Positions 25,391 through 34,395 of a stretch of DNA of 64,000 nt are shown here, one piece after another. The notes below the pieces were generated by a model. It searched no databases. It worked only from the letters and a program-made list of their open reading frames with translations, and had not been told where the DNA came from. The stretch lies in contig JBGUJG010000059.1 in NCBI GenBank assembly GCA_045113695.1, positions 62,001-126,000 on the forward strand, read 5' to 3'. Origin of the DNA: UBA4246 sp045113695 (GTDB lineage Bacteria; Bacillota; Clostridia; Christensenellales; Aristaeellaceae). Position 1 is the first letter of the stretch. Every line of letters begins with the position of its first letter. A program made the translations under genes and the position numbers.

Positions 25391-26542
25391 TTATTTTTCC
25401 GCAAGCTTCATGCCGATCCGGATAGCGCGGAACAGACGCTCGGCTGCATACTCATACAGCGCGGGCGCGCCGCTCATCGCTTTTTCGAGGGTCATCGGGC
25501 CGGAAACCGTGGTCTGAATTGTGCTTTCGCAGAGGTCAAAGAGGCCTTCCGCCCCTTCCCCGATGCCGCCGACAATGGCTACCGTCGGAATCCCCTTATT
25601 GGCACACCGTTTCGCAACGCCGACCGGTACCTTGCCGAAGCGGACGCTCTGCCCGTCGATCCTTCCTTCGCCGGTCACCGCAAGGGATACGCCGGAGAGC
25701 AGCTGGTCAAAGTTTACGGCGTCCAGCACCGCGTCGATGCCGGACTGAAGCCTGGCGCCCAGCACGCCCCCCAGAGCGGCGCCCAGCCCGCCGGCCGCGC
25801 CGGCGCCCGGGAAAGAGCGGAAATCCCTGTTGGTGGTCCGTTCAATGACATCTGCAAAATGCGCCATACCGGCTTCCAGTTCATCCCGGATCTCCGGGGT
25901 CGCGCCTTTCTGCGGGCCGTAAATGAACGTCGCTCCGTTTTCACCCAGGAGCGGGTTGGTCACATCACAGATGACGGTGATCTGCACGTCCTGAAGCTCC
26001 GGCATCAGACGGCTGAAGTCAGCGTGCTCCACTTCACGCAGGCATCCGCCGACCGGACAGACCGTTTTTCCGTCCCGATCGGTAAACACGGCGCCAAGCG
26101 CCTGGAGCATGCCGATCCCGCCGTCGTTGGTCGCGCTGCCGCCAATGCCGATCAGCAGTTTTTTCGCCCCTCTCCGGATCGCTTCCGCCATCATCTCTCC
26201 GGTCCCAAGCGATGTGGTCCGGCGCGGATCTTTCCGGTCCGCCGGCAGATAAGGAAGGCCGCTGGCCTGGGCCATCTCGAGTACAGCCGTCTCACCGTCC
26301 CCGAGCATGCCCCACTGGGCCTCAACGGGTTCAAACAGCGGGCCGGTCACCTTTGCGGTGATCCTGTCTCCGCCCATGGCGCGCAGCAGAGCGTCGACGG
26401 TGCCTTCGCCTCCGTCCGCCACGGGAACCGATACGGTTTCGGCACCCGGAAAGATCCTTCCGGTGACCTTTTCCAGGATATCGCAGCTCTCCACGGCGGA
26501 AAGAGAGCCCTTAAAAGAATCAGGAGCAAAAATCAGCTTCAT
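25391..26542 (-). CDS. Glycerate kinase
   Basis: This 383-residue GarK/GlxK-family kinase begins MKLIFAPDSFKGSLSA, the family signature. It also has VADGGEGTVDAL, IGIGGSATNDGGIGMLQALGA and GEGRIDGQS. It phosphorylates D-glycerate made by GarR, normally to 2-phosphoglycerate in this family, and so feeds lower glycolysis. It follows garR by 59 bases, a gap that holds a strong hairpin. Confidence 0.94.
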   Translation of the reverse strand: MKLIFAPDSFKGSLSAVESCDILEKVTGRIFPGAETVSVPVADGGEGTVDALLRAMGGDRITAKVTGPLFEPVEAQWGMLGDGETAVLEMAQASGLPYLPADRKDPRRTTSLGTGEMMAEAIRRGAKKLLIGIGGSATNDGGIGMLQALGAVFTDRDGKTVCPVGGCLREVEHADFSRLMPELQDVQITVICDVTNPLLGENGATFIYGPQKGATPEIRDELEAGMAHFADVIERTTNRDFRSFPGAGAAGGLGAALGGVLGARLQSGIDAVLDAVNFDQLLSGVSLAVTGEGRIDGQSVRFGKVPVGVAKRCANKGIPTVAIVGGIGEGAEGLFDLCESTIQTTVSGPMTLEKAMSGAPALYEYAAERLFRAIRIGMKLAEK

Positions 26543-26562
26543 ATGGCCTCTCCTGTCTGTAA

Positions 26563-26589
26563 GCCGGGCAGGGCGGAGCCCTGCCCGGC
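26563..26589. repeat. Intercistronic hairpin between garR and glycerate kinase
   Basis: GCCGGGCAGGG (26563-26573) pairs perfectly with CCCTGCCCGGC (26579-26589) around CGGAG. A T5 run follows on the plus strand only, while the genes run on the minus strand. It is more likely an mRNA stabiliser or processing site than a terminator for this operon. Confidence 0.6.
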
Positions 26590-26601
26590 GTTTTTCACCG
26601 A

Positions 26602-27486
26602 TCAGTGATGCAGGGTTTCACCGGTCAGTTTCTGGTAGTATTTGAGCAGGGCGGAATGATCGCAGGAGCCGTCCCCGTCGTGGTGGAGGATCTTCATCAT
26701 TTCGAGCACGGTCTGGGTCAGCGGGATCGGAGCGTCAACCACCTTCGCGGCGTCGACCACATTGGACAGGTCCTTGATGTGCAGGTCGATGCGGAAGCCG
26801 GGCTGGAAGTTCTGGTCCATCATCATCGGCGCTTTGGCGTTCATGACCGTGCTGCCGGCCAGGCCGCCCTTGATGGCCTGGAAGATCTTCTCAGGCTCAA
26901 CGCCGCACATCTGGCCCATCTGAAGGGCTTCCGCAAGCGCAGCGATGTTCACGGCCACGATGGTCTGGTTGCACAGCTTGGTCACGTTGCCGGCGCCAAC
27001 ATCGCCGCAGAGCACGACGCTGGAACCCATGGCTTCCAGAACGGGCTTGAACTTATTGAAAACTTCTTCCTTGCCGCCGACCATGAAGGCCAGCGTTCCG
27101 TCCACCGCCTTGGGCTGGCCGCCGGACACGGGAGCGTCCAGCATGTCGATGCCGTACTTGGCCAGTTCCGCGGCGATTTCACGGGAAGCGACGGGATTGA
27201 TGGAAGACATATCGATGAACGCGGCGGTCTTGGGCATCTTTTCGGCCAGCTTGTCGTCTTCCAGCATGACGGACTTGACGTGGGGGCTGTTGGGCAGCAT
27301 CGTCAGCACGAGGTCAACGCCTTCCACGGTTTCAGCGGAGCAGGAGCAGATGGTCGCGCCGGCCGCTTTCATTTCTTCCAGAACAGCAGCGTTGCGGTCG
27401 TATACGCGCAGATGATGGCCGGCCTTCAGCAGGTTCTTGGCCATCGGTTTGCCCATGATGCCCAGTCCGATAAATGCGATTTTCAT
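26602..27486 (-). CDS. garR: Tartronate semialdehyde reductase (2-hydroxy-3-oxopropionate reductase)
   Basis: This 294-residue beta-hydroxyacid dehydrogenase reduces tartronate semialdehyde to D-glycerate. The Rossmann motif IGLGIMG (6-12), the substrate loop DAPVSGGQPKA, the catalytic lysine in NVTKLCNQ and the C-terminal HHDGDGSCDHSALLKYY fit GarR/GlxR. Related 3-hydroxyisobutyrate dehydrogenases share this fold, but the gudD/garD/glycerate kinase context decides for GarR. Confidence 0.92.
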   Translation of the reverse strand: MKIAFIGLGIMGKPMAKNLLKAGHHLRVYDRNAAVLEEMKAAGATICSCSAETVEGVDLVLTMLPNSPHVKSVMLEDDKLAEKMPKTAAFIDMSSINPVASREIAAELAKYGIDMLDAPVSGGQPKAVDGTLAFMVGGKEEVFNKFKPVLEAMGSSVVLCGDVGAGNVTKLCNQTIVAVNIAALAEALQMGQMCGVEPEKIFQAIKGGLAGSTVMNAKAPMMMDQNFQPGFRIDLHIKDLSNVVDAAKVVDAPIPLTQTVLEMMKILHHDGDGSCDHSALLKYYQKLTGETLHH

Positions 27487-27548
27487 AACAGTTTTCCTCC
27501 TCAGTGATGTTTTGTTTTATTCGGTTTCGTTTTTTGACCAGATGCATT

Positions 27549-28469
27549 TTACAGCAGCTGGACAAGCCAGGTCACCAGCGGGACCGTGAGTACGCTCAGC
27601 AGCGTGGTAACGCTCACACAGGCTGAGGCAAAGACATAGTCGCCGCCGTATCTTTCCGCCATGGCTGCGGTATTCGAGGCCGCGGGCATGGCGAGCAGAA
27701 TCACACAGATGTTCATCGTGGTCAGGTCCGTACCGAGGAACTTAAGACCGACGGCAAACAGCATCGGGAATATCAGCAGGCGCAGCGCGCTGACCAGCAG
27801 GACGGATTTGTCCAGCAGCATTTTCAGATTCATGCCGCTCAGCGTCGCGCCGATCAGGATCATGGAAAGCGGGGCCGTCATGTTTCCCAGGTTGGTGATG
27901 GCGCTGCCGAATACGCCGGGAATCTGCCAGCCGGTCGCCATCAGCACCGCTCCGATGTAAATCGTGACGACCATCGGGTTCAGCAGGACATTTCTGACCC
28001 AGCTGCCTTTCTGCGGCCTGACGAAGAACCCCAGGCCGACCGTCCATTGAAGGATTCTGGGCGGGATCAGGTACATGCTGCCCATAAACACGCCCACGTC
28101 GTCAAACACGAGTTTCAGGATCGGCAGGCCTGCGTTGCCGGCGTTGGAAAACATGCTGGCGTACATCAGCACCTTGCGCTTGTTTTCCGGTTCTTTCCGC
28201 CAGATGACCTTCCCGATCAGCCCGGTCACGACACAGCCCGCCAGGGCAATCAGCATCACCAGGAACGAGGCTCTGATGTCTTCCGCCGTCGTCGGCTTGT
28301 TGAAGGCGGACAGGACCATCATCGGCATCGCCACGTCCATCAGCAGGCGGACCACGACCTGCCGGTTGTTATCCCGGATGATCCCGATCTTTGCGACAAT
28401 CACCCCACAGAGCATGTACAGAAACAGCAGCAGCTGGGTGTTGATCATCCGGGATACGATCTCATTCAC
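27549..28469 (-). CDS. AEC family permease (second copy)
   Basis: This 306-residue, ten-helix carrier is of the same family as the one at 19172-20080 and has a similar broken-helix motif (MPAASNTAAMAERYGGD). It starts with GTG inside the stop region of the DapA-like gene (GTGA overlap). It may carry an aldarate, glycerate or pyruvate across the membrane. The two AEC copies are clearly diverged, so they are not a recent duplication. Confidence 0.9.
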   Translation of the reverse strand: MNEIVSRMINTQLLLFLYMLCGVIVAKIGIIRDNNRQVVVRLLMDVAMPMMVLSAFNKPTTAEDIRASFLVMLIALAGCVVTGLIGKVIWRKEPENKRKVLMYASMFSNAGNAGLPILKLVFDDVGVFMGSMYLIPPRILQWTVGLGFFVRPQKGSWVRNVLLNPMVVTIYIGAVLMATGWQIPGVFGSAITNLGNMTAPLSMILIGATLSGMNLKMLLDKSVLLVSALRLLIFPMLFAVGLKFLGTDLTTMNICVILLAMPAASNTAAMAERYGGDYVFASACVSVTTLLSVLTVPLVTWLVQLL

Positions 28470-29356
28470 AGGAGGCCCATCCCCTGAAGCACTTTGCGGA
28501 GCTTTTCGCGCTGATCCTCATGCAGCGGCAGGATCGGCGGCACGCAGTCGCCGCAGTCGTGGCCGATCAGCTTCAGCGCTTCCTTGAGCGTAACCGGGAA
28601 GGAGCCCATGTTGGTCGCCACGCGCAGGGCGGACAGTTTGAACTGCGCGTCCAGGGCGCCCTGATAATCCCTGGCCTGGAACTTTTCGTAGATATCCACC
28701 GCGATCCGGGGCGCCACGTTCGCGCAGCTGGCAATCGCGCCGGTCGCTCCGTAATGAAGACCGGCCAGGATCAGGGTATCCCTGCCCATCATGACGCTGA
28801 AATCCATCCCCCGGGTCAGGCGCAGGTATTCTTCTGCGTTGGTCATGTCGCCGGTAGAATCCTTGGCGGCCACAATGTTGTCGATTTCCGCCAGCCTTGC
28901 GATGGTTGCGGGCTCCACGCCGACGTTGGTCTTGGGTTTGTTGTTGTAAATGATGATGGGCAGGCTGGTTTCGGAAGCGACGGCTTTGTAGTACTCGTAC
29001 ACTTCTTCCTGGGTCTGGGATACAAACATGGGCGTCAGAACACTCAGCGCGTCGATCCCGCCGACCTTTTCGACCGCCCTGGCAATGGCGATACAGCCCT
29101 TGGTGGTGATGAAGTTGGCGCCGGCATAGATCTGCATGCGGCCTTTGACTGCGTCCTTGGTCACTTCCAGCAGCTCGTTGTAAAAGCCCTGGTCATATGC
29201 ATAGAACTCGCCGGTCGTGCCGAACGGGAATACGCCGTGGATACCGTTGTCGGCCAGATAATCGATCAGACCGCGGTATGCTTTCTCGTTGAGACGTCCT
29301 TCCTGATCCACAGGCGTGACAATCGGGACAACAATGCCTTTCGGGGTAAAGCTCAT
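28466..29356 (-). CDS. DapA-family lyase, probable 5-keto-4-deoxyglucarate aldolase or dehydratase
   Basis: This 296-residue TIM-barrel enzyme belongs to the class I pyruvate-dependent DHDPS/NAL family. The Schiff-base lysine is in AKDSTGD, the catalytic tyrosine in IIYNNKPKT, and PFGTTGE holds the Thr-Thr pair for the pyruvate carboxylate. The genes around it make 5-keto-4-deoxyglucarate and consume tartronate semialdehyde, and no GarL (HpcH/HpaI family) is present, so this enzyme probably does the retro-aldol step. A KdgD-type dehydratase (to 2-ketoglutarate semialdehyde) is the alternative, but no semialdehyde dehydrogenase is present. Start: the ATG at 29356 after AAGGAG; a GTG at 29365 falls inside the ribosome site. 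Confidence 0.88.
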   Translation of the reverse strand: MSFTPKGIVVPIVTPVDQEGRLNEKAYRGLIDYLADNGIHGVFPFGTTGEFYAYDQGFYNELLEVTKDAVKGRMQIYAGANFITTKGCIAIARAVEKVGGIDALSVLTPMFVSQTQEEVYEYYKAVASETSLPIIIYNNKPKTNVGVEPATIARLAEIDNIVAAKDSTGDMTNAEEYLRLTRGMDFSVMMGRDTLILAGLHYGATGAIASCANVAPRIAVDIYEKFQARDYQGALDAQFKLSALRVATNMGSFPVTLKEALKLIGHDCGDCVPPILPLHEDQREKLRKVLQGMGLL

Positions 29357-29378
29357 GGGGATCACTCCTTTTCTTGGT

Positions 29379-30689
29379 TTACGGAAGCCACGGCGTTATC
29401 AGTGTGTCTTCCTGGTCAAACATCATATCCTGAGGCGCGTCAAGCGCTTTCAGACCCTGGTATTTTCCTGCCAGCACGTCTTCATAGTACGCGCCGGACA
29501 GCATCACCTGCCCGATGTGCAGGCTGTTTTTGATCCGGATGACCTTCGGGTTTTCCCTGTCGATCCGGTTGCAGGTACGGATGCAGAACTGGATGGCTTC
29601 TTTGTCTGTGCTCAGGACGCAGGGCACCATGGCCGATTTGATCACCGTGCTGGTCATGCAGTTGGTATACATGGCGTCCGCGTCAATGATATCGAAGATG
29701 TACCGGGTGATCGCGCTGGCCAGCCCGACCCCCAGGGAATTGCCGTGGGATTCATCGCTCAGGCGCAGGAAGCAGGTACGCTGCACCTGCACGCCGCCGG
29801 AAGCGTAGGGAGTGGAGAAGGTGCCTGTAATGTTCGGGTCCACCCCTGTGCCAGAAAAGTTCTTGCCGATTTTGTCCACGATCAGCACGTCGCCGGCGCC
29901 GACGAGGATGGACGGCATGTTCCGGAAAGCCACTTTCAGCAGTTCCGGTTCCCGATCCAGGATCTTTTCCGCCGGAATCGCTTCGAACATCATCGTCTGG
30001 TCATAGGCGTTTTCAAGGCACGGGATCGCGAAGAGAATTTTCCCGGTGGAAAGGGTCACCTTTGCCATCGTCGGGATGTTTTTCGCGATGATGTCCATCC
30101 CGTCGGAATGAACCTGCTCGGCGCCCTTCTGCTTGCCCAGGCCCACCGTCATCATTTTGCAGGGGCCGCTTTCCACGGGGCCGCGGAAGGCGTTGTGGGG
30201 CTTTAACCGGCAGGAAAGGATCACGCCATCGGACTCATAGGCATTTTTATCCATATAGACCGGCTTTCCAAGCTCTGAATAACCCAGCAGCACGGTTTCC
30301 ATGGAGGAGCGGATCTCACAGCCCATGGCTTCTTCCGTGATCCCGTATCCGGCCAGCATCTCCTTCTGGCCTTCCGCGGTCGCCCCGCCGTGGCTGCCCA
30401 TCGCTGGGACGATGAAGGGCACCGCGCCGCGGCTCTTCACATAAGCGGCCACCGAACGGGTGATTTCGTCCACATTGCGGATGCCCCGGCTGCCGGCCGT
30501 GATGGCGATCCGCTTTCCCGGCAGGATCCTTTCCCCCATGCCGGACCGGCTGATTTCATCAAAGATTGTTTTCTCAATATCTTCCCGGTCAATATGCTGC
30601 GTGGGAAAGGTCTGCTCGGCATGGAACATTCTGGGCAGCGGCACATCTCTTAGCAGGCGCGAAACCGTGCCATCGTTTCTGATCTTCAT
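29379..30689 (-). CDS. LarA-like nickel-pincer racemase/epimerase family protein
   Basis: This 436-residue protein carries the LarA catalytic (DUF2088) domain. The residues expected for binding the nickel pincer nucleotide and for catalysis have counterparts: His100 (GSHGGAT), His165 (KPHNAFRG), Lys178 and His194 (QVHS). LarA racemises lactate, and relatives act on other 2-hydroxyacids. Within an aldarate operon, epimerisation of an aldarate or of glycerate is likely, but that is inference. The cofactor genes larB, larC and larE are not in the window. I chose the ATG at 30689, after GGAGGAAAGAGGG. Confidence 0.82.
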   Translation of the reverse strand: MKIRNDGTVSRLLRDVPLPRMFHAEQTFPTQHIDREDIEKTIFDEISRSGMGERILPGKRIAITAGSRGIRNVDEITRSVAAYVKSRGAVPFIVPAMGSHGGATAEGQKEMLAGYGITEEAMGCEIRSSMETVLLGYSELGKPVYMDKNAYESDGVILSCRLKPHNAFRGPVESGPCKMMTVGLGKQKGAEQVHSDGMDIIAKNIPTMAKVTLSTGKILFAIPCLENAYDQTMMFEAIPAEKILDREPELLKVAFRNMPSILVGAGDVLIVDKIGKNFSGTGVDPNITGTFSTPYASGGVQVQRTCFLRLSDESHGNSLGVGLASAITRYIFDIIDADAMYTNCMTSTVIKSAMVPCVLSTDKEAIQFCIRTCNRIDRENPKVIRIKNSLHIGQVMLSGAYYEDVLAGKYQGLKALDAPQDMMFDQEDTLITPWLP

Positions 30690-30743
30690 GAGCCCTCTTT
30701 CCTCCGGACCGATGCCCGGGCTTGCCTGTGTCAATGTTGTACG

Positions 30744-32045
30744 TCAGGATTCTTTCTTTTCCGTTTCTTTTCTTTCAAAGCCTGAGCCGATGTTCATCTG
30801 CAGCCGGTATTTGGCAACGGTGCGGCGGGCCATCCTGATGCCTCGTCTGGCAAGTTCATCGGCTATTTTCTGATCGGACAGCCTGCCGTCCGACAGGCAG
30901 ATTTCCCGGATGATCTCCTTGACCCTGGCCGTGCTCGCACCGCCGGACAGTTCACGCTGGAAGAAGTAATGCAGGGAAAAGGTGCCGCGGGAACAGTACA
31001 GGTATTTGTTCTGGATCGCCCGGTAAACCGTCGTTTCATGCACGCCGATCTCTTCCGCCGCATCAGAGATCCGGAGCGGCATCAGGCTGTACTGGCCCAG
31101 GAAGAAGGGACGCTGCTCCCGGACAATGATCTGCGCGACTTTTTCGATGGTCCGCTGCCTGAGTTCCGCGGCGCGGATCAGCCTGGAGGACGACTGCAGC
31201 ATCTTTCTGGCGTATTCCAGCTCTTCCCCGGAAAGCGTCCGGGACAGGCGGCGGAAGTTTTCGTCCTGCCGGATCGTCGGGTAGTAATCGTTGTGAAAGA
31301 GGATGGAAAGCGTTCCGTCCCCGTCCGCTTCCACAGAGAACTCCGGCATGATGTACTGCACCGTGCCTTCGCTCAGGGAGACGGGGGCCGGGTTCAGGCT
31401 GCGGATCACGTCCACGCATTCCCGTACATGGCTGACGGAAGCGCCGGTTTCTTTGGCGATCTGCCGGTAGTTTCCTTTGGCGATGTCCATCAGGTGGACC
31501 TGCACCAGGTCATAGCAGAGCGGATCCACCCGTTCCCTGGCTTCCAGCTGGAGCTTCAGGCATTCTTCCACGCTCCTGGCGCCGATGCCGGGAGGCTCCA
31601 GGCTCTGCACCGCGCGGAGGGCGTCCCTCGCCTCGTCCATGCTGCAGCCGCATTCGGAAGAAAACTCTTCCAGCGGTTTTACAAAATAGCCCCGGTTGTT
31701 CAGCTGATGCAGCATTCGGGCCGCCAGATGAACCGTCCTGGCGCCGTAGCCGGACAGGCGGAGCTGCTGTTCCAGATCGTCCAGCATCATCACCGGGCTT
31801 GCCGGCTCTGCCGGCCCGTCTTCGGAAGGGTCTGTGGTTCCCCCGCGGAACCGGGTACGGACCCGGATCGCGTAGTCCATGGGGGATTTGACCGGCGGCA
31901 CATATTCAAGCGCCGGGTTTTCCTGAACTGCCCTGAGCAAATATTCGCTCAGTTCAATCAGGTCCATGGACAGGAGATGAAGCGCTGTCTGCATATCCTG
32001 GGACAGTTTCTGGCTTTGTACCGCTTCCAGCCTGGTTTCTGCCAC
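30744..32045 (-). CDS. rpoN: RNA polymerase sigma-54 factor
   Basis: This 433-residue sigma-54 (SigL/RpoN) recognises -24/-12 promoters and needs an AAA+ activator. The Gln-rich region I (AVQSQKLSQDMQTALHLLSMD), the core-binding domain with LEPPGIGARSVEECLKLQ, the DNA-binding region and the RpoN box ARRTVAKYR near the C-terminus are all visible. The start is the GTG at 32045, where AAGGAGGTG lies 6 bases upstream; the frame to 32090 has no better site. It sits between tctA and the larA-like gene with gaps of 60 and 54 bases, so it is probably read from the tctB sigma-54 promoter, an autoregulatory arrangement. Confidence 0.94.
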   Translation of the reverse strand: MAETRLEAVQSQKLSQDMQTALHLLSMDLIELSEYLLRAVQENPALEYVPPVKSPMDYAIRVRTRFRGGTTDPSEDGPAEPASPVMMLDDLEQQLRLSGYGARTVHLAARMLHQLNNRGYFVKPLEEFSSECGCSMDEARDALRAVQSLEPPGIGARSVEECLKLQLEARERVDPLCYDLVQVHLMDIAKGNYRQIAKETGASVSHVRECVDVIRSLNPAPVSLSEGTVQYIMPEFSVEADGDGTLSILFHNDYYPTIRQDENFRRLSRTLSGEELEYARKMLQSSSRLIRAAELRQRTIEKVAQIIVREQRPFFLGQYSLMPLRISDAAEEIGVHETTVYRAIQNKYLYCSRGTFSLHYFFQRELSGGASTARVKEIIREICLSDGRLSDQKIADELARRGIRMARRTVAKYRLQMNIGSGFERKETEKKES

Positions 32046-32105
32046 GCGCTTCACCTCCTTGCTCCATACTGTTGCGTCGCCGGTTATCAACCCTGACAGA
32101 ACCGG

Positions 32106-33626
32106 TTACTTGGCAAGCTTCTGTGCCTTTCTCTTCTGGCGGAGCGGTTTGGTGGCGGCCAGGATGATGACAATAAGGGCAATACCAAGGAATACGGCGC
32201 TGATCGGGGAGGTCAGGAAAGGAATGAAGCTGCCGTTAGTACGCATCAGGCCACGGCGGTAATTCTGCTCAGCCAGCGGTCCAAGGATGAAGCCGAGGAT
32301 AAACGGAGTTGATGGAATCTCAAACTTCTTGAACGCAAACCCTATCACGCCGAACATGATGCAGGCGATGACCTGGGACATGTTGTTCTTGAGGTTATAA
32401 GCGCCGATTACGCAAAGCACAAAGATGCAGGGCAGCAGGATGTATTTGGGGATGGACAGGAGTTTAACGAACACGCGAAGTCCGAAGAATTCCATGAACA
32501 GCATGATCACAGAGCTGATCAGCATAGCAGCGAAAATACCATAAACAACGGAAGCCTGGGTTTCGAAGAGCAGGGGACCTGGGTTCAAATTGTGGAGTGT
32601 CAGGGCGCCCAGCAGCATGGCGGTCGTCGTGTCGCCGGGTATACCGAGAGTCAGCAGAGGAACCATGGCACCGCCGATGGTCGCGTTGTTGGCCGTTTCA
32701 GAAGCAACCACGCCGTCGATGCGGCCCTTGCCGAATTCTTCAGGATGCTTGTCGGAGTTCTTGGCCACGGTGTACGCCAGCATGTTGGAAGTACCGCCGC
32801 CGATGCCGGGCAGGATACCGATGCCCATACCGATCAAACCGGACCGGAGCGCGTTCCACAGCTGAGAAGTGAATTCTTTCATTGTAAAACCGAAGCCCTT
32901 GATGCCCTTCATGCTGGGCTGGGTAACGACTTCCTCATTCTTATGGTGGCTGGTTTCTGCTGCAGCGATGATTTCGCCCACAGCGAACAGGCCGACCATA
33001 ACAGCCAGCATATCAAAACCGCTCTTCAGATTGGTGGAGCCGAAAGTGAAACGCTGGGTGGATTCAATGGCGTCCGTGCCGATGGTGGAGAACATAAAGC
33101 CGAGGACGCCTGCCGTAATACCTTTGATCATGTTCCCGCTGGACAGAGTGGCAATCATGGTCAGAGAGAAAATAGCAATCGAGAAGAACTCGAAAGGACC
33201 GAAGTTGATGGCCACTTTGGCGATCTGGGGAGCGAGGAACATCAGCAATACAGTGGAAAAAATCGTCCCGAGGAAGCTGAAAACAACGCCGACGCCCAGG
33301 GCTTTCGCTGCCTGGCCTTTGGCAACCAGGGGATGGCCGTCAAAGCACGTGGCGACGGAAGACGGCGTCCCGGGGATTCGGAGCAGAATGGCGGAAATCA
33401 GACCGCCGGAAATCGCCCCGATAAACAAAGCCATCAGCAGCGTCATCGCATCGGATGAAGCCATCGCGTAAGTCACAGGCAGGAACAGGGCGATCGCCAT
33501 CGTAGCCGACAGACCCGGGAGAGCGCCGAACACAATACCGACCGCAACTCCGACAAACATCAGGAAGATCCCGGTCGGCGTCAGTACGGTTCCAAAACCA
33601 GTAGCAATCAAAGAACCAACAGACAT
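32106..33626 (-). CDS. tctA: Tripartite tricarboxylate transporter, large permease
   Basis: This 506-residue protein has about twelve helices. The conserved TctA glycine/proline-rich segments are present (PGLSATMAIALFLPVTYAM; RIPGTPSSVATCFDGHPL; GIGILPGIGGGTSNMLAYTVAKN; PGDTTTAMLLGALTLHNLNPGP). With TctB and the periplasmic-type binder TctC it forms a secondary carrier for carboxylates, here probably an aldarate. It follows tctB by 17 bases with an AAGGAGG ribosome site. Confidence 0.95.
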   Translation of the reverse strand: MSVGSLIATGFGTVLTPTGIFLMFVGVAVGIVFGALPGLSATMAIALFLPVTYAMASSDAMTLLMALFIGAISGGLISAILLRIPGTPSSVATCFDGHPLVAKGQAAKALGVGVVFSFLGTIFSTVLLMFLAPQIAKVAINFGPFEFFSIAIFSLTMIATLSSGNMIKGITAGVLGFMFSTIGTDAIESTQRFTFGSTNLKSGFDMLAVMVGLFAVGEIIAAAETSHHKNEEVVTQPSMKGIKGFGFTMKEFTSQLWNALRSGLIGMGIGILPGIGGGTSNMLAYTVAKNSDKHPEEFGKGRIDGVVASETANNATIGGAMVPLLTLGIPGDTTTAMLLGALTLHNLNPGPLLFETQASVVYGIFAAMLISSVIMLFMEFFGLRVFVKLLSIPKYILLPCIFVLCVIGAYNLKNNMSQVIACIMFGVIGFAFKKFEIPSTPFILGFILGPLAEQNYRRGLMRTNGSFIPFLTSPISAVFLGIALIVIILAATKPLRQKRKAQKLAK

Positions 33627-33643
33627 TTTTCAGCCTCCTTCCT

Positions 33644-34159
33644 TTAATAACCAATCAGCGCTTCGATCGGGCCGCGGGGCAGAAGCTGACTCAGACCGAT
33701 ACGGAAAGCAACAAACGCGATGATGGTGAAAACAACGGCAACGATCGCGAACAGGAGATAGTTGCGTTTTTCTTTTGGGGCCAGGATCGTGATCTGCGCA
33801 AAGAGGAAGATGACCGTCGAAATCATGAATCCCAGATAAGGAAGAATAATGATGTAGATCACCATGGCGGCAAAGGTCAAAAGAATGGAAAACAGGTCGA
33901 CCTTGCTCATTTTTTGAGTTTCTTCCGTGTCAGCCGTCTTCATCCTGCGGATACTCTGCAGGATCATGCAAACGGACAGGATGATCAGCAGGATGCCCAG
34001 CAGAGTAGGAAACACACGGGCACCGGCATACGAAGGCGTCAGTTTCGGACGTGTTTTGATCTGCTGGGCATAAATCGTATAGAAAATGCCCAGCGCCAGC
34101 AAAAATACGCCCAGGATCAAATCCTTGCATTTCGCGAAGCTTAGCTTTTTGGACGACAT
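33644..34159 (-). CDS. tctB: Tripartite tricarboxylate transporter, small permease
   Basis: This 171-residue protein has four helices and a long loop, as in TctB. It is the first gene of the minus-strand aldarate run. AAAGGAGG precedes the ATG, and a consensus-type sigma-54 promoter lies 46 bases upstream. Confidence 0.93.
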   Translation of the reverse strand: MSSKKLSFAKCKDLILGVFLLALGIFYTIYAQQIKTRPKLTPSYAGARVFPTLLGILLIILSVCMILQSIRRMKTADTEETQKMSKVDLFSILLTFAAMVIYIIILPYLGFMISTVIFLFAQITILAPKEKRNYLLFAIVAVVFTIIAFVAFRIGLSQLLPRGPIEALIGY

Positions 34160-34204
34160 AGAATTCCTCCTTTGAATAGAATACGATGCATTTATAGTAT
34201 TATA

Positions 34205-34221
34205 TGCAAAATGTGTGCCAA
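34205..34221 (-). promoter_or_regulatory. Sigma-54 promoter for tctB-tctA-rpoN and following genes
   Basis: Read on the minus strand it is TTGGCACACATTTTGCA. The -24 GG (34219-34218) and -12 GC (34207-34206) are exactly 10 bases apart, and the match to the TGGCAC-N5-TTGCA consensus is close to perfect. Confidence 0.88.
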
Positions 34222-34395
34222 TTAAAAGGCTGAAAAGTAGAATTCTCAGAAGAATTATCTGGTGTTCATCAGCCGAATAACCAGAAAGATAAAAAACGCG
34301 GCTTTGGGTTTCAGTTAGTTCTTTGAATAAAATTGATTCCAGGACGTTTCCACTTGCATCCAGGATTGCTTCCTCAACGAAATGAGTACTGATGG

